Source: Aulostomus chinensis
Lineage: Eukaryota > Chordata > Actinopteri > Syngnathiformes > Aulostomidae
Length of the DNA stretch: 64,000 nucleotides
Reading direction: 5' to 3'
NCBI GenBank assembly: GCA_037954235.1
Contig: JBBMOA010000020.1
Span: 20,368,677 to 20,432,676 of the forward strand
The translations under genes were made by a program, and so were the position numbers. Below are positions 31,927 through 45,561 of the stretch, piece by piece (the first letter of the stretch is position 1; each line of letters opens with the position of its first letter). The notes under the pieces were generated by a model. The model had not been told where the DNA came from. It saw only the letters and a program-made list of their open reading frames with translations, and ran no database searches.

Positions 31927-32460
31927 CCCCTTTTCACTGGCCAAAAAATCTGCTAACACCCTCAGACATCTTGTCTCAGTCTCCAATTGGAACAGGATTA
32001 ATCAGCATTCACTCTCGGGTCAAATGGACGTTCAGTCGACCCAGGTCAGATTTGCGTTAATATAAACACAAAAATCTGGGTGAACGCAGTCCACCTCTGG
32101 TGCTTCCAGGTTCAGACCTGGATTTTAAAAGTGATCAGGGCTCCACTATCATCTGTACACACCGCGGGGGCAAAGAAATCTCATCCACAAATTCAGCCCT
32201 TCTGTCGTCAAGCAGGGCTCCAGCATCACTCAGTCAGCGCAGAGTTGAAAATCAGTCAGACATATCCAAACTGTAACTATACTATACTGTATATTTGCTC
32301 TGTGTCTGGGTGCGTTTGTGACGTCAAACATGACGCACCAGAAATGAAACAAAACAGAACATATCTCCTCCCAAAGGGAAAGGGATAAATCTGCCCTTAA
32401 GCAGGTTTATCCAGGTTTCAGGAACCTGCATGTACGTGGGTTTTGTGCAGTGGGAAAAAG
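31927..32460. mobile_element. Possible hAT-type MITE
   Basis: The block starts CCCCTTTTCACTGGCCAAAA and ends with an imperfect inverted counterpart (reverse complement CTTTTTCCCACTGCACAAAA). Inside are GTCGACCCAGGTCAGA and GTTTATCCAGGTTTC segments that resemble fish hAT-type non-autonomous elements. No clear target-site duplication is visible. The assignment rests on the ends and on general resemblance. Confidence 0.45.
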
Positions 32461-34097
32461 TTATAAGAGATGTTGCAAAACTAATCATTTAAATTCTAAA
32501 ATCAATTTGTAAATGTGCAGGTAACCAGTGTCCAGATGATGAGAGAACTATCATGTGGACTCATCAGTCTGATCTTCTTAGTAGTTTTGAAGATGACCAA
32601 AATTTTCATTTTTTAATCAGTGATGTCACTCTGGTTATTTGCAAGTGTTAAAAAGACCCTAAATGAGAGGAGGTGTTTTTAGGGGAGGGGTCTGGACCTG
32701 AGAAAATGGCTTTTTGTCTCTGCTTCCTCAAGAGACCAAGCAAATTCTGTAAGAAGAGTGGAGTCTTCTGTGCAGGTTAATGTTGTTGGCAGTCTGTTGC
32801 ATGCTTTGTCTATAATTACTTCCATCTCCTTTAACTACCTTCAGTCTTTTTTACCTATACCAAAGGCTGCCAGATGGGCTCCAGATTTCTACAAAGCACG
32901 TCGACAGCGACTCCGCACATCGGTTTTCATGAAGTAAAGCAAACTGACAGTGATTTTGCAATAATTTGCAAGACAAGTGAAATTACAGCTTGTATTGATT
33001 TACTACTTTGTTAACATGGCAATTGTACAGGAAAGATTGTGTGGTTTTAATGTGTCTGCGGCGTAACAGCACACGAGCGAACGGGCAGGGCTCACACTGG
33101 TTAAATTGCTTCATAGAGCTCATTACTGAATTGCTCCATATGTTCATGGCTGTAAAACCAGGTTCCAGGTCAGGACTGCAACAGTAAATCGTTTTAAAAT
33201 TCTCCTCCGGGTGCAATCCTTCGTTATAGGTACAAAAGCGATATGTGACATGGGAGCCAAGCATGACAACAATCTAGGAGTTGAGCTGGAGTCAAAAATT
33301 AGTGCGTTTTGAAAACTTTTTAATGTGATTTCATCCTCATCGATGATCACAAAGGAAATAGGAATGGAGGAGGGAGGGGAAGATGAAGAAGATATAAGAA
33401 TAAAGCATCCGGACAGAATCCCTGAAGTCACTCGATGCTTTCCATCATATTGCCGGCAAGCATCTTTCATAACAGTTGTCAGCAAGCTCTCGCTGTTTTG
33501 TTCTGTGATTTGAGATCAGTCAGGTGGAATTTCATCAAAGCAGACTTGAATAAGGACATTCATCATGGCTCAGCTTGATTCATTACCCACCCCCAGCTCC
33601 CACACCCACCTGGGGAGACTTCAAAGGAAACTCTGAGGTTGAAGATGCTGGCTGGAATTGCACTGAGGCTTACATCATCGTTTCCTCTCCACCATCCATT
33701 CACTCTCCACCATCTGGGAGGTAATTATGAGATGTTGTGTCGCAGCACCCCCAAACCTGGCTGTTGGGTATTGGGGCCAACTGCAACCGGTCTGACCTTT
33801 AGGCCAAGCTGTACTCAGGCAACAAGTATGCAATTTACAGTCATTAGGTTGACATCTTTCCCAAAGCTATTTTTCTCTCTTGTGTGCAATAGCAAGCTGA
33901 GACCAGCTGACTACTGGTTAGCTTAGCATGATAGATGGTAGCATATGAGTAGGTAAGCAGACCTCTGCCAAAAGTAATCAAGTACACCTTTCTCCAAAAC
34001 GGTCGGAGCTTGCATTGATACAGCTAGGGTTGAGGACAACATTTGCTACGAAATAATTATTGAAAGTGTCAGATCCATATTTGTAGATGACTTGAAT

Positions 34098-34800
34098 AGC
34101 GACTGCTATTGCTAATCATGGCAGACTTTTGTAAGAGCATTACTTCTTCTTCACGAAGCTAAGTAGCAGTTAGCTGGTCTCTGGGTCTCGGAAAAACTCT
34201 ATCAGTGCTACCGTTATGGTTTAATTGCTGTTAATAAGCCTATTTGTGCAATATCTGCACTTACAGCTCCGTTTATTCTATTGTTGCCTCAGTGATGGCC
34301 TGCGTTCAAGTCACCCGCGAGGGGATTCACCCAGAAGCTATCTAGAATGCATTGGAATTTCTCATAGTGGTTCTAGATAGGAGGGGATCCAGGCGCTCGA
34401 CTCCTGAGCTTGTGAAAAAGGGATGTCTCACCAGGCAACAGTATTTTCCGTGTACATACAGACACTGGTTCAAATGTGAATGGTACCCAACTATAGCAGC
34501 TAGTGACAGCCAAACAGTATTTATTTTAGAGGTGTGGTGTTTAGTTGCACTATCAATATGTGACACTTTAGCTGCTGTAAACAGCTCGAGCAGTAACAGT
34601 GATGCTTTATTTTGTGTCTACGCTATGGTAACGGACTATTTAGGTTCAGGCACCGGAACACGGTTAGAGAAAGACCATGGTTTGGCTTCAGATGAGTTTT
34701 GCTGTTTACTCTCGTCGTCAGTCAAAACCACACAGCTAAATATGGACAACAGTGTTCTCCCAATGACCAGAAAGTGATAGGAATTCCATTTGTTGGGACC
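34098..34800. mobile_element. Dispersed repeat relic, copy A
   Basis: GCGACTGCT, ATGGCAGACTTTTGTAAGAG and, 30 bases on, AAGCTAAGTAGCAGTTAGCT then GGTCTCTGGG match the block at 43652 in order, but about 85 bases are missing between the two matches. The sequence after 34190 is not shared with copy B and may not belong to it. Confidence 0.5.
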
Positions 34801-35715
34801 AAATGAGTGAAATCCATTCTATACCAATAAGAGAGGACAAGTCGTGTCTCCTTAAGATAATAATACACAATAGATGACAATCTGATCGCCTGCAGTCAAG
34901 TGACAGTGATTTATGAGCTGAGACAATCTAATCTGTCTTAACATTTGGTTTGTGGCCTCATAAAAAATGACTCCATTCACTTCCCACACTAAATTTTGCA
35001 ATCAAGATTCCTGTCATGCTTTAGTGCAACATGTCAGCTGATGTAAGCACCAACATATTTTACAAGACGGCTTTGTAGCAACACCACTAATACCCGGGGC
35101 TCTCGTGGCTTTTTGGGGAGCCACCTCTTGCCTTTCCTTTTTTGCGGGCGATGAGGAATGTTTCTCATTCCTCAGCAGGACAAGGCAGTGATTTGCCCTA
35201 AATTTAGCAGTGCTTGAAAACTTGACCATCACATAGATTAGCGTCTGTGATTTGATGTCTTAACATGGCCTTGAGCCAACACAACTTCAGGCATTAAAAA
35301 AAAAGTCTCATTATCTTTCATCTTGTGTCTGTGTGTCTGTGTGTGCTTTTAAGTATTTCTTTCAGAATTACACTTACTGGTTTTTAAGGGTCAGAATTAG
35401 GGCTGCACAGCTTTGAAAAAATATCAAAGGTGGCCGTGGTGACTGATTTTGCACTCTGATGGATGGAGTGAAAACAATTTCAGTAAAATTAACAAATCAT
35501 GACAATAAAACTGAACAAACAAAGGGAAAAAGGAAAAAGAGCAAGAGGTTAACATGATTAAATGTTGTGGCATTTTCGGCGTTTCAGATTGATGTCTACA
35601 CGTGACGTACTGTACGTGCACGCATGAATACATGCATGTTGACTGAAAGATAACATACAACTGAATGCGTCTGTGCTCACGTGAATACTGGCATATCTGC
35701 CACACACATTTAGAC

Positions 35716-35745
35716 ACAGACACACACACACACACACACACACAT
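35716..35745. repeat. (AC)n microsatellite
   Basis: This is a short AC array in non-coding DNA. Confidence 0.85.
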
Positions 35746-37226
35746 ACATGTAAATCCACACATTATGGCAAGGGGTGGGGGTGGGGGGGACAAATGACGT
35801 AGCATAATACAGAGCTCACAGATGCAGCGGCTGAATAGATTAAAGCATTCATCCAGTGACACAGCTGTGCTCTCTTTGATGCCTGGGCATGAAACTGCAG
35901 GAAATTACAACAAAAGAGGGATGCAGAGACTTAGCTGATATAAAAAAGAGAGCGAGAGAGATACACACGCAGACGTGTACGGCATGTTAACGCTCTGTAA
36001 CTGTCAGAGCAGCAGCTGCAGGCTAATGCTCGCCTCATGTGCCTATTAGATTGATTAATATACTTCTCTTTATGCGGAGTGCTGCAATGCTAGGAGATCA
36101 ATATCTAAGCCATTAAAACTATTTGACATTATTAAGGGCTAATTTCTAGCAAAATAACTCGAATGTTAATGTTATACACTTAGTTTTACAATCCAGAAGC
36201 AGTGTGCAGATGAATTTATGTAGGCTTCATTCCATATTCACATGCTTTTGACTTGCTAATTCTTGACTGGGTTAAATGCAGCTATCCATTAGTGTAAGGA
36301 GAGGCTAAACGTGCAGCATATAGACTCGTTAGCTGTATGTACTCCACTGGGGATTGATGTGTGCCTGTTTGCTCGGCTGTTTTTGAGGAGCTCCAGCAGC
36401 CTTGCAGGGTTCTAGTTGTGTAGCGTTCACATCCAGCGTAGCTCTAATTAAACCCGTCACGAGTTTCTTTTAAACCCCTCGTGTGTTTAAGAAACCCCCC
36501 CCCCCCAAAAAAATCCCTTATTCTGCCGTGAGATGCAGGAAGAAGAGGAGGAGGAGGAGGAAGCTGCATGCTGCTGAAATATAAATGGGCAGCACATCTT
36601 TTTTTTTGTTGTGAATTTTATTGCAGCAAAGCCCCTCAGGTCTGAGTTTTAACAAACAAAAAGATCACGCAATTCTAATGTGGTTATTTGAAATTAACTT
36701 AGCTAGATTGGGCAGTGTTGCTGTCATTCATGCAGTAATGCTCCTCATCTCGCTGGCAACGTCGACAATGGTCAGTTGCATTATCCAGTTAAAAATAGCA
36801 CAGCCTCCTTCACCCAAAAAGCCAGCAGCAAAAACTAGGTCCTTCACCTCTTTCAGCCCTGTAAGCAGCTGTCTCGTCCCCTTTTGTAATGCTCCAGGAA
36901 AAAGGCAGCTCTCCTGATTGTGCAGTAATGCAGCCTGCTACGATGCATTATGAATTATTTGGCTTTGTTTTCCCTCCTGTCATTCTATTATCCCTCTTGC
37001 CAAGCTTCTGCATTCCCACTGCTTCGGACAGCTGTACCACTCTGCATTTCTCCTCCCTGTAATTTATCCATCTGCAGAAATGGACCGTGCACGCGTGCGT
37101 TTTTATTTGTGTGTAATAGGAAACGTCGTGTCTAAGGGTGATGATTACTACGGACCTCGTGGTTCACAAGCAGACAAGGTAATGATGGCTGCTACTTTCT
37201 CAGCTCACTCCAGTCAGTCCCCATCA

Positions 37227-37330
<104 letters not shown>

Positions 37331-39267
37331 GAGTAGCAGGTAATGGATCTAAGAGCTGTCATGATTTTACAAACAGTAGCTGGGGGAAGTGCAGGAAATC
37401 TTCATGAGCCACCCTGTTTGTAATTGTTTTTCTTTTTTGAAACGTCAGCTCAGGAGATTTCTGTGATTTCACATCATCAGCGCGTTGAGTGTTTCTCTTT
37501 GTCACTGCAGAATCAGTCACTTTTCCTTGCACTTTCATCGTCTCTTGTCAGATCAACTGATATGAGGGATCACAGTTTTTAAAGGGTGACTGGTAGATCA
37601 CAAAATCTGACATCTCAGGAGCTTTTCATTATTTTTGATTTCTTTTGATGGATTGATATTGACATTAAAAGCAGTCTTTTTATGATGCACTGCTCTAAAC
37701 AGATGAGGCCACGTCTAATCATAGTCATGTCTGTCACTGTACTTAAAAACATAGTTTGAGTTTTCTAGCAAACAAGCAGCTAAGGGGGGGGGGGGGGATG
37801 TTGGGCTAGTCGAGAAACTCTTTTACAATTTTGCCTCAGACTGTTACCAAGTTTCTGTGACAAACCTGTCTTATGTTGAAAACATTTTAAGTTCAATTTT
37901 ATGATCCTATGACCCTTTGAAATATTTCATCTACCCCTGTGGTTCCCATGTAGGAAACTCTCACAAGAATCTGACCATGCAGCTCTGTGTGGGTGCCACA
38001 GACAGGAATCCGTGGTTGCATGTAGCGTGCATATCTGTGGACTCTCTGCAGGTCCCAGGCCTGCAAGTGGCTCTCACACACATTGATTTACACGCTTGTG
38101 TATCGACACACAGTGGCCCTAATCCCAGCACGTTATCACTGAGCATCAGCGTGTGAAGTCATGTGGACCGGTATGAGTCTGTGGCTGAGCCTGGAACACA
38201 GCGCAGCTGACGTCTACTGATGAGAACATCTCCACTGGACGCATTTCATCCTCTCACACCCTGAACCGTTTCCTAGGAGGCCACATTCGCTCACAAGCTA
38301 TTCGGTGGAAGATGGGCTATATTTAGCATTACATGTAGGCAAGAAACTCGTCGTCAAAGGTCATATGTAGTCAAAACACTCATCTTAACAGCTGGTGGTG
38401 CCGCTTACAAGAAAAATTGCATACGGCATTTGAATGATCTCTCAGAGTACAAAGACACACTCTGTTTTTGTGCTGCACGACTTTGAATAGAATTGTTTCA
38501 TCTCCGTACTCGTGGATCACTTTCAGCTCAGAGAATTCTATCAGAATTGATTAATTTTCTTTGCTTGTGACACAATGAGTTGGACTCAACAGTTGCGCTT
38601 CCAGTCAATTGTCCAGTAAATTTTTATTTAGCTGTGGAAATGTCTCAGAAAGGAAATGTGCATTAGTTTTTTTTAGTTTGGAGCAAATAAAATAGGCTTT
38701 ACAATGCTGCAAATGTTACGTATGGCTTCTACCAGAGAAAACTAGAGAGAAGTCTGACTTAACACCTTCAGTTGCACGAGTTGTAATCGCTCATGTTCTG
38801 ATACATCAGAGCTGATTAAAAAGGAGTTCCCATCTCCTGTTTTTTTGCGTTCCCTTTTTGAAAAACAGCAGTTACCTCCTGAGCATACAAAGTTTTTACT
38901 GGAGGTTTTCCAGAATTTTTTCAAGTGTCATTCAAGTTCACCTTTTAAAAAAGATGTGTGACTATAATGTGACTTTGTGTTAAACAATAATCTGTCAACT
39001 TGTTCCACTTGCATTTCATCATTGTGCCCACGCAAACTGAAACTGCCTTAACAGAGAAAAGGACAAAGGGATGAAGTTCTTTTCGAGAAAAGCAAGGCAG
39101 CTGAAATGACAGGGAATATATCAAAGACAAAAGTAAAGTGAACATCAGCATTACTTTCCCAACATGAAAGGAGACGGAGGAGTGATGCAGATGTGTCGTA
39201 TCGAGTGCGACTGAATCAACCACTCCGTGCAGTTGAATTTGCTTGTATTTGTCTCTCCTGAGCAACG

Positions 39268-39296
39268 GTATTATTATTATTATTATCATTATTATT
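39268..39296. repeat. (ATT)n microsatellite
   Basis: About nine ATT units with one interruption occur here. Confidence 0.8.
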
Positions 39297-42200
39297 TGCA
39301 GCCAGTTCATAAATTGCATTTCTGCATGCTGGATCAATAGAGGTGATTACTTGAACCTTTGATCGTTTCTGTCCATGCAAATATCTTTTTTCTTTTTTTT
39401 TTTCTTTTTTTTGTTCTTCTTGCTTGCAGCAGTTGTGATGAAAATATTATGCAGTAGGTGTGTTACACAGTACCTGTTTGATTCAAATATTACAGTCTCA
39501 GTAGACATATTTTTATATTGCCACAACATTTTGAATCTCCACACTGTATTTACTCTGCACAAGCAGTGAGGATCTGTCTGGCAATATCTCTGTGATTTAG
39601 TTTAGTCGGACTGCAGAGTCTGTGGGGAACATTGTTTGTCAGAAAGTGAAACCTATGAGCAATGACTTTCTGCACGTAACAGCTACTATATCTTATTTCT
39701 GCACGGTTCCAGGGGATAGTCCCTCCTCTGCGAAAGTTAGTGAAACACAGTTCTACAATTTGGGCTGTGACCATGTGAGAAATGTGTCAGAGTTCATGTG
39801 GAAAACTGGCTTCAGGAAATCTTCACAATGTTTTTCTGAAAATAATCGTGGATCCATCTACTCAAAGCTCTTTACTTTAGATCCTTGGTTAAACATTCCT
39901 TGTGGAGTCCTTTCTTCTCCTTTATTTTTTTCTGAAGGTTCTATAGACAAATCATTTTAAGTGTGGGTTTGTTCTAGAAAAATCCTCAAACCCTTGAGCT
40001 CTAACCTGCTTACTCCACTGATCCACTGGTAAACTAAACAGTGCACAATTAGAATGATGCAAAATTTGGCTTTGGAAATGCATAAAAACACAGTGAAGGT
40101 CTGACAATAACATGTTATACCTAAACCCCAGGTGTCTTCCTGGTTTGTGGGGACTTTTTGCTCCTGCATCTTCAAGAGAAACTGTAAGAATCAAGATTTG
40201 AATTTGATCTCATGATGTATCAAATATGTAGCTTTTAAACCGTGATTTATTCATCCTGTTACAGTGGCCTGAGAGTGGCCACAAGCCCAGTAAATTCTAG
40301 TTGTTGTAGCTTTTTGGTGTTTTTTTTTTTTTTTTACCTTTTGAGTACCACTCTTGTCATTCAGCATCAGTTTCAAAGTTTGTCTACTCCATTAAAAAAA
40401 AACAGTTTTATATGGGACCATCTCTCTCATCGTGAAATACTTTTTCTTTAAGGACAGGTGACTTTGAAAACAGAAGGGAAGGACATTAGAGTGAGTTAGA
40501 AGGAAATAGGTCACATCAGTTTGTCTCTTGAAAAATCACTTTCACAGTAGGAACATTCCCTTTTGTTCCATTTTTTTTCCCTGCAGCCGCCTAAGCAGGA
40601 CTACGTGCTCGCTCGCAGTCCAGTCAGGAGATAACTCTCCTGATATAATCTCGGCAGGATTACCGCACCTCTGCTGCTCAAGACAGTGTCAATGTAGGTC
40701 ACCAGGTATAAGCTTCCATTTACCATCGGCGGCTGAAGACAAGTGGGGTAGAAGGCGAGGAGGGTTGTAATCACCAGGCAGGGTGAATGGATGGAGGAGG
40801 GGGAGGCTGAGAAATGGCTGCTAGTGGTGGGCTGATCAATTTTTTATTAAGTATCACTTCTGTGTTTGTAGGTTAGGCTTATCTTTCCTCGCCAATTTGA
40901 GGGCTAATTGTGGAGCTGTGAGTCACAGTGGGCTGTGTTGTTGAGATAACTCCCTACATTGCCTTGTGTACTGTGGGTTTCTTTCTGATGCAAATAACCT
41001 GAAACAAAAAGAATCCTGCACACTGTCCATCACCTAAACTAATATATTAACACTTCTTACATCAGACCTTCATCAGGCACGTACAGACAAGTAGCACCAT
41101 GTAAACAGCTCTATACATAAAGGCATAGGAAAAAAATCCTCACAATCTCAGGCGGCCAGCAGCCTTTAGTTGAGGTCACAAAAACAAACAATTGCCCTGA
41201 AAATTGTCATTACTATAAGAAGTAAGAGGTAAAAGTCCGAACACTAATCACATACACACGAAAATACATGAAAATAATTGCAAGAAACATAAAATATATT
41301 GTAGGTAAGGGAGAGGGTCGTCATGCCAACCCTGTCTGGAACCACAGTCCATGAGATCCAGCACTAAGCCCAGGCTCATTGGTACGAGCACATCTGTAGG
41401 GCAGGAGTCTGTCATGGGTGCTAATAAAGCCAGTTGGAGTCATGCAAGTGTTTCACAAAGACCTTAATGATGTCTTTTTTTAAACTGATGTGATCACGTG
41501 ACACCACCCTTAACCAACGTTACTTTTAGTTTAGCATGAAACTAAAGAATTTCTGAAATTTGAGGCTGGACAAAGATGTTGGTTAAAGGAACAGACAGAT
41601 TTATTCCAGCTCAATTTTTTTTTTTTTATTGTAAGGTTATAGCTTTTCATTCATTCCATGCAATATTAAACATTAGATGGTTGAAATACTGTATAGGGGT
41701 GCAGGGATGTTGTATTTTTGTGGAACAACCCAGAGGTTAGCTTCATCACCGGTTTCCTCAACTGCTCTGTTACAAACACAAGTTAATGCATTTTGCTTTT
41801 TCAAGATAATCTTCACACTTACGGAGCGTAATGCAACCCACTTGTTAGCGACCTCTATTTTTAAAAGCTTCAGCACAAGGGAGCCAGATGTTCAACAGTA
41901 CTAACTTATTTCTTGGATTTTGGATTCATTCCCTTTGCTGTGAGTAAGAGAAGAGCGTAATACATTAACCAAGGCACGTTGCTGCACAATCAACAGCTAG
42001 ATGATCTGATTCACCCGCTGGCTCGCTAAACATTATCTCCTCATTATTCCCCTGTTTGCTCATGTTCTTTATCTTTTCCCCTCCATACACAAGTGCTTGA
42101 TCACATGACCTTTTCACTCTTTGAAACGAGGTCACTTCGGTGCTGCATGTGTGTGGCTTTCTGAGGATTAATAGGCATACTAGAAGTGGCCTGAAGCAGT

Positions 42201-43295
42201 GGTGTAAACGACATAGTCCAACATGTGTCAGGGTGAAAATCCCAGGCTGCATCATCTGTCAAGCTGACATTTTGCTTGGTGTCCTTGGCTGAAATGTGAG
42301 GGATTGATATGCTGTCAGAGACATGTTATCAGCTCATAAACAGCAGGCCTTGCCACGGCTTTTACTGAACACTGACCCCTGATACACCAGTCTCCACTAG
42401 ACCCGGTCCTGCTGCATCACAAGTCCCAATTACACAGAAAAGCGGTCAAATGAATGAAGAGACACTGTCTTAATCAATTGTAAAAGACGAATTTGTTCAT
42501 TTGAAAAAGACTCAATCTTCCTTTGATCTGGTTCCAGCTTGCTCTTGCTTTATTTAACCACGCGCTTTAATACGAGAAACATGCTGGGTCATCTTCATCA
42601 AAGTCCTCCTGCCTTGCTGCAGCAGTTTTAAACCTTCCTGTACAACAATACAACATTTCTAGCACATAAACAACGCTCGAAGGCTGCCATGCCGTGCAGT
42701 TGCTTGCTCTGCAGAAATGCTCACCTACATCTTTTACATCTCAGCTGTAACCTTTTTCCCATAACACTGGGAGGGAGGGCTTCTTGCCGAGCTATCAATA
42801 ATAAACGATTAAGTCAAGGGTTTAACATGATTGTGTAGATAATGGGGTGGAAAGGGGGGAGGCTTTCAAAGAACAGAGTGCTTTTAGCCCAGAAAACCAC
42901 CCGCAGGAAGTACTCAGTTTTTAATGGTAAGGAGCTGTCCGCTCTTTCCAAGCAGCATCTGTTACGGAAACTGCAATCCTTAACTCTACAGTGCAGAGTT
43001 CACATAATGTTGTTAAAGCAGCTGAAAAACAATATTTTATCATAACAATGTGTCAAATGGTAATGTGAGAGGCGCCGGTAGTGATGAACCGACAGACAAT
43101 TATCATTATTGTTTGGCAGCAGGCAGCTGTTTTCTAAAAAAAAAAAAAAAAAAAAAAAGCTTGAAAATCCCAATTACTATCTACTCAGCTCCAAATGACA
43201 AACAGACACAGTTGGTGAACGCAGTGGAGAAACTCCTCAGCTTAAGAGCCACATTTTCCCTCTCAGGAAGTGGAAGACCCATAAGTTTAAAAAGA

Positions 43296-43365
43296 TAAGA
43301 TAAAGTAATTCCACATTTCATTTGGCAGATGCTTTTGTCCAAAGCGACATGCAACATATAAATAA
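43296..43365. repeat. Fish dispersed-repeat fragment
   Basis: The core TTTGGCAGATGCTTTTGTCC followed by AAAGCGAC is a motif widespread in teleost repeats. Only this fragment is recognisable. Confidence 0.45.
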
Positions 43366-43651
43366 ACCTACAGCGGCAACATATGTATGCATTACAGGAA
43401 CATGACAACTTTTTTTTGAAATACGCTTATTTATCGTCCTCCTCCGAGCCAGACAAGAAGATAGATACCCTTCTCTCCTGCATTAGGAATGTGAGACCCG
43501 CAGTACAGCTGGTGGTGAGTTAGCCTAGCTCAATGAATGGTAGTGGAAGCCTGCTCAGATATAACGAGGGTTGTGCATGGAATGATATTTTTCTGACTAA
43601 TTTCCCGACGCAGCACCTCATTTTAACTTCAGTCAACAAAAGAAAACGTTT

Positions 43652-43930
43652 GACGACTTAAAGGGCGACTGCTTCTACTAAACATGGCCTACTTTGTAAG
43701 AGAGGATGAGGAGGATTACCTCTGGACAAAACAAGATCCTGATCCTTATGCTTCTGAACCAGTGGAGGACCTAGAGTTTTTGGAAGCTGAGTAAAAGTAA
43801 ACTAACCATTGTGCTAAGCTAACTAGCGCTCAGCTGGTCTCTGGGGGTCCCTAATGCATGCACAGGAGGAGAGAAGATTTTCTATCATCTGGCTCTAATG
43901 AGGATGAGGAATAAACAGATTTTTTAAAAG
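43652..43930 (+). mobile_element. Dispersed repeat relic, copy B, with short open frame
   Basis: The block contains an open frame from the ATG at 43684, MAYFVREDEEDYLW followed by DPYASEPVEDLEF, ending in TAA. It shares its flanks with copy A at 34098. The acidic N-terminus resembles the start of multi-copy transposon-type genes of teleosts. The family is not determined. Confidence 0.45.
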
Positions 43931-45065
43931 GGGGCATGTTCCTTTAATGTTGTTATAAAACTGCTGGTTATGTATAAAAGTTACTGACTGCCAATACTGT
44001 AAGTTAGCATTATCAACTTATTAAGGTGATGCGTTAGTTTTGTGTCGACTTCTTCTTCATGCTGCCTGGAGGGTCTTTGGGTTAAATCTGTAAGACAGGT
44101 GGGAACATTGAGTTAGCGAGGTACTTAATCCAGCAGTTTCCTGTGAAATGAGATCGAGATGGAGATTTACAAGACATTCTTGGGGGGATGGTGACTGCTT
44201 CACTAGGTTTGTGACTCCTCTTGCCCTTGTAGATGTTTCCCATCAAGGTGTCTTGTTCAGTTGGGGGTGCTGAAAGTTACAGTTAGAGGGCGGTGACATG
44301 CATCGAAGCGTTCTCTCACGTACGTGAATGTGGCCGATAGTGACTTAATTTGTCATGACAATAGAGAAATCCCTCCACCAAAGCTGTGGCTCACTGATAG
44401 CTGACCATCCCACAACCAGAAAGACACACAACACAGATTCCTACTGAAGCAAATCTGTCAGAGTGCCCTGCAGGGTTGCATCAAGTCATTCTTTTAATGT
44501 CTGACAGGTTCTCATTGAAATGGCAAGACTATGAAAAGGCGACTCTTAAGTTTTGAAAAAGGAAACATTTGTCTGTTCAGTCTGGATGTGGATGGTGTCT
44601 GCATACAGATGTTAACCCTGCAGCACTGAAACTAATACCAGATGGCAAGGCCTTCTTTTCATGTGCTTCATCGTGTTGTTATTTTTAATTGTCCACCATG
44701 TATTAGTTCTATTGTGCCAATAAGCAACTTGGCTAATGGAGGCCTTAGCCGTGCATCATGATCGGTCAGTGTTCTATGGTGAATGCAACAACAACCGCAA
44801 AAAGCCAGACACTCAACAGATCTCTGATATGCTGCTTCATGTACTGAGCCGAGCACTTGAAGAGGTTTTGGTGTTTGTTGTGTTGGTGGGATTTTATAAA
44901 AGCAGCTACCTATGGCCTGCATGGGTAAAAAAGGCTGTTGGCTAAGAGCCTAAACAGCAAATTATAAAGCAGGCTGCCACATGTGCCAGCATTGTCATGT
45001 TGCTAAATCTGTGCTGAATCGTCAATATTCAAATTGGGACAAGGTGGTTGTTTTGGTGACAGTGC

Positions 45066-45561
45066 ATATATGTATATTAGTTCAGTTTATGTATGGATAT
45101 TAGTTCAGTTCATATATGTATATTAGTTCAGTTAATGTAGGTATATTAGTTCAGTTTATATATGTATATTAGTTCAGTTCATATATGTATATTAGTTCAG
45201 TTTATATATGTATATTAGTTCAGTTTATATATGTATATTAGTTCAGTTTATATATGTATATTAGTTCAGTTCATATATGTATATTAGTTCAGTTTATATA
45301 TGTATATTAGTTTAGTTAATGTAGGTATATTAGTTCAGTTAATGTATGTATATTAGTTCAGTTCATATATGTATATTAGTTCAGTTTATATATGTATATT
45401 AGTTTAGTTAATGTAGGTATATTAGTTTAGTTAATGTATGTATATTAGTTCAGTTTATATATGTATATTAGTTCAGTTCATGTAGGTATATTAGTTCAGT
45501 TAATGTATGTATATTAGTTCAGTTCATATATGTTCATATATATATATATGGATATTAGTTC
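45066..45561. repeat. 23-bp minisatellite, about 21 copies
   Basis: The unit GTATATTAGTTCAGTT plus seven variable bases (TATATAT, CATATAT, AATGTAG or AATGTAT) repeats head to tail for about 495 bases. The variants are interspersed in a pattern that suggests a higher-order unit. Confidence 0.92.

Noticed and set aside
34352..34777. 141-codon open frame
   Set aside because: No motif, no splice context and no codon pattern typical of fish exons. It lies in a repeat-like area.
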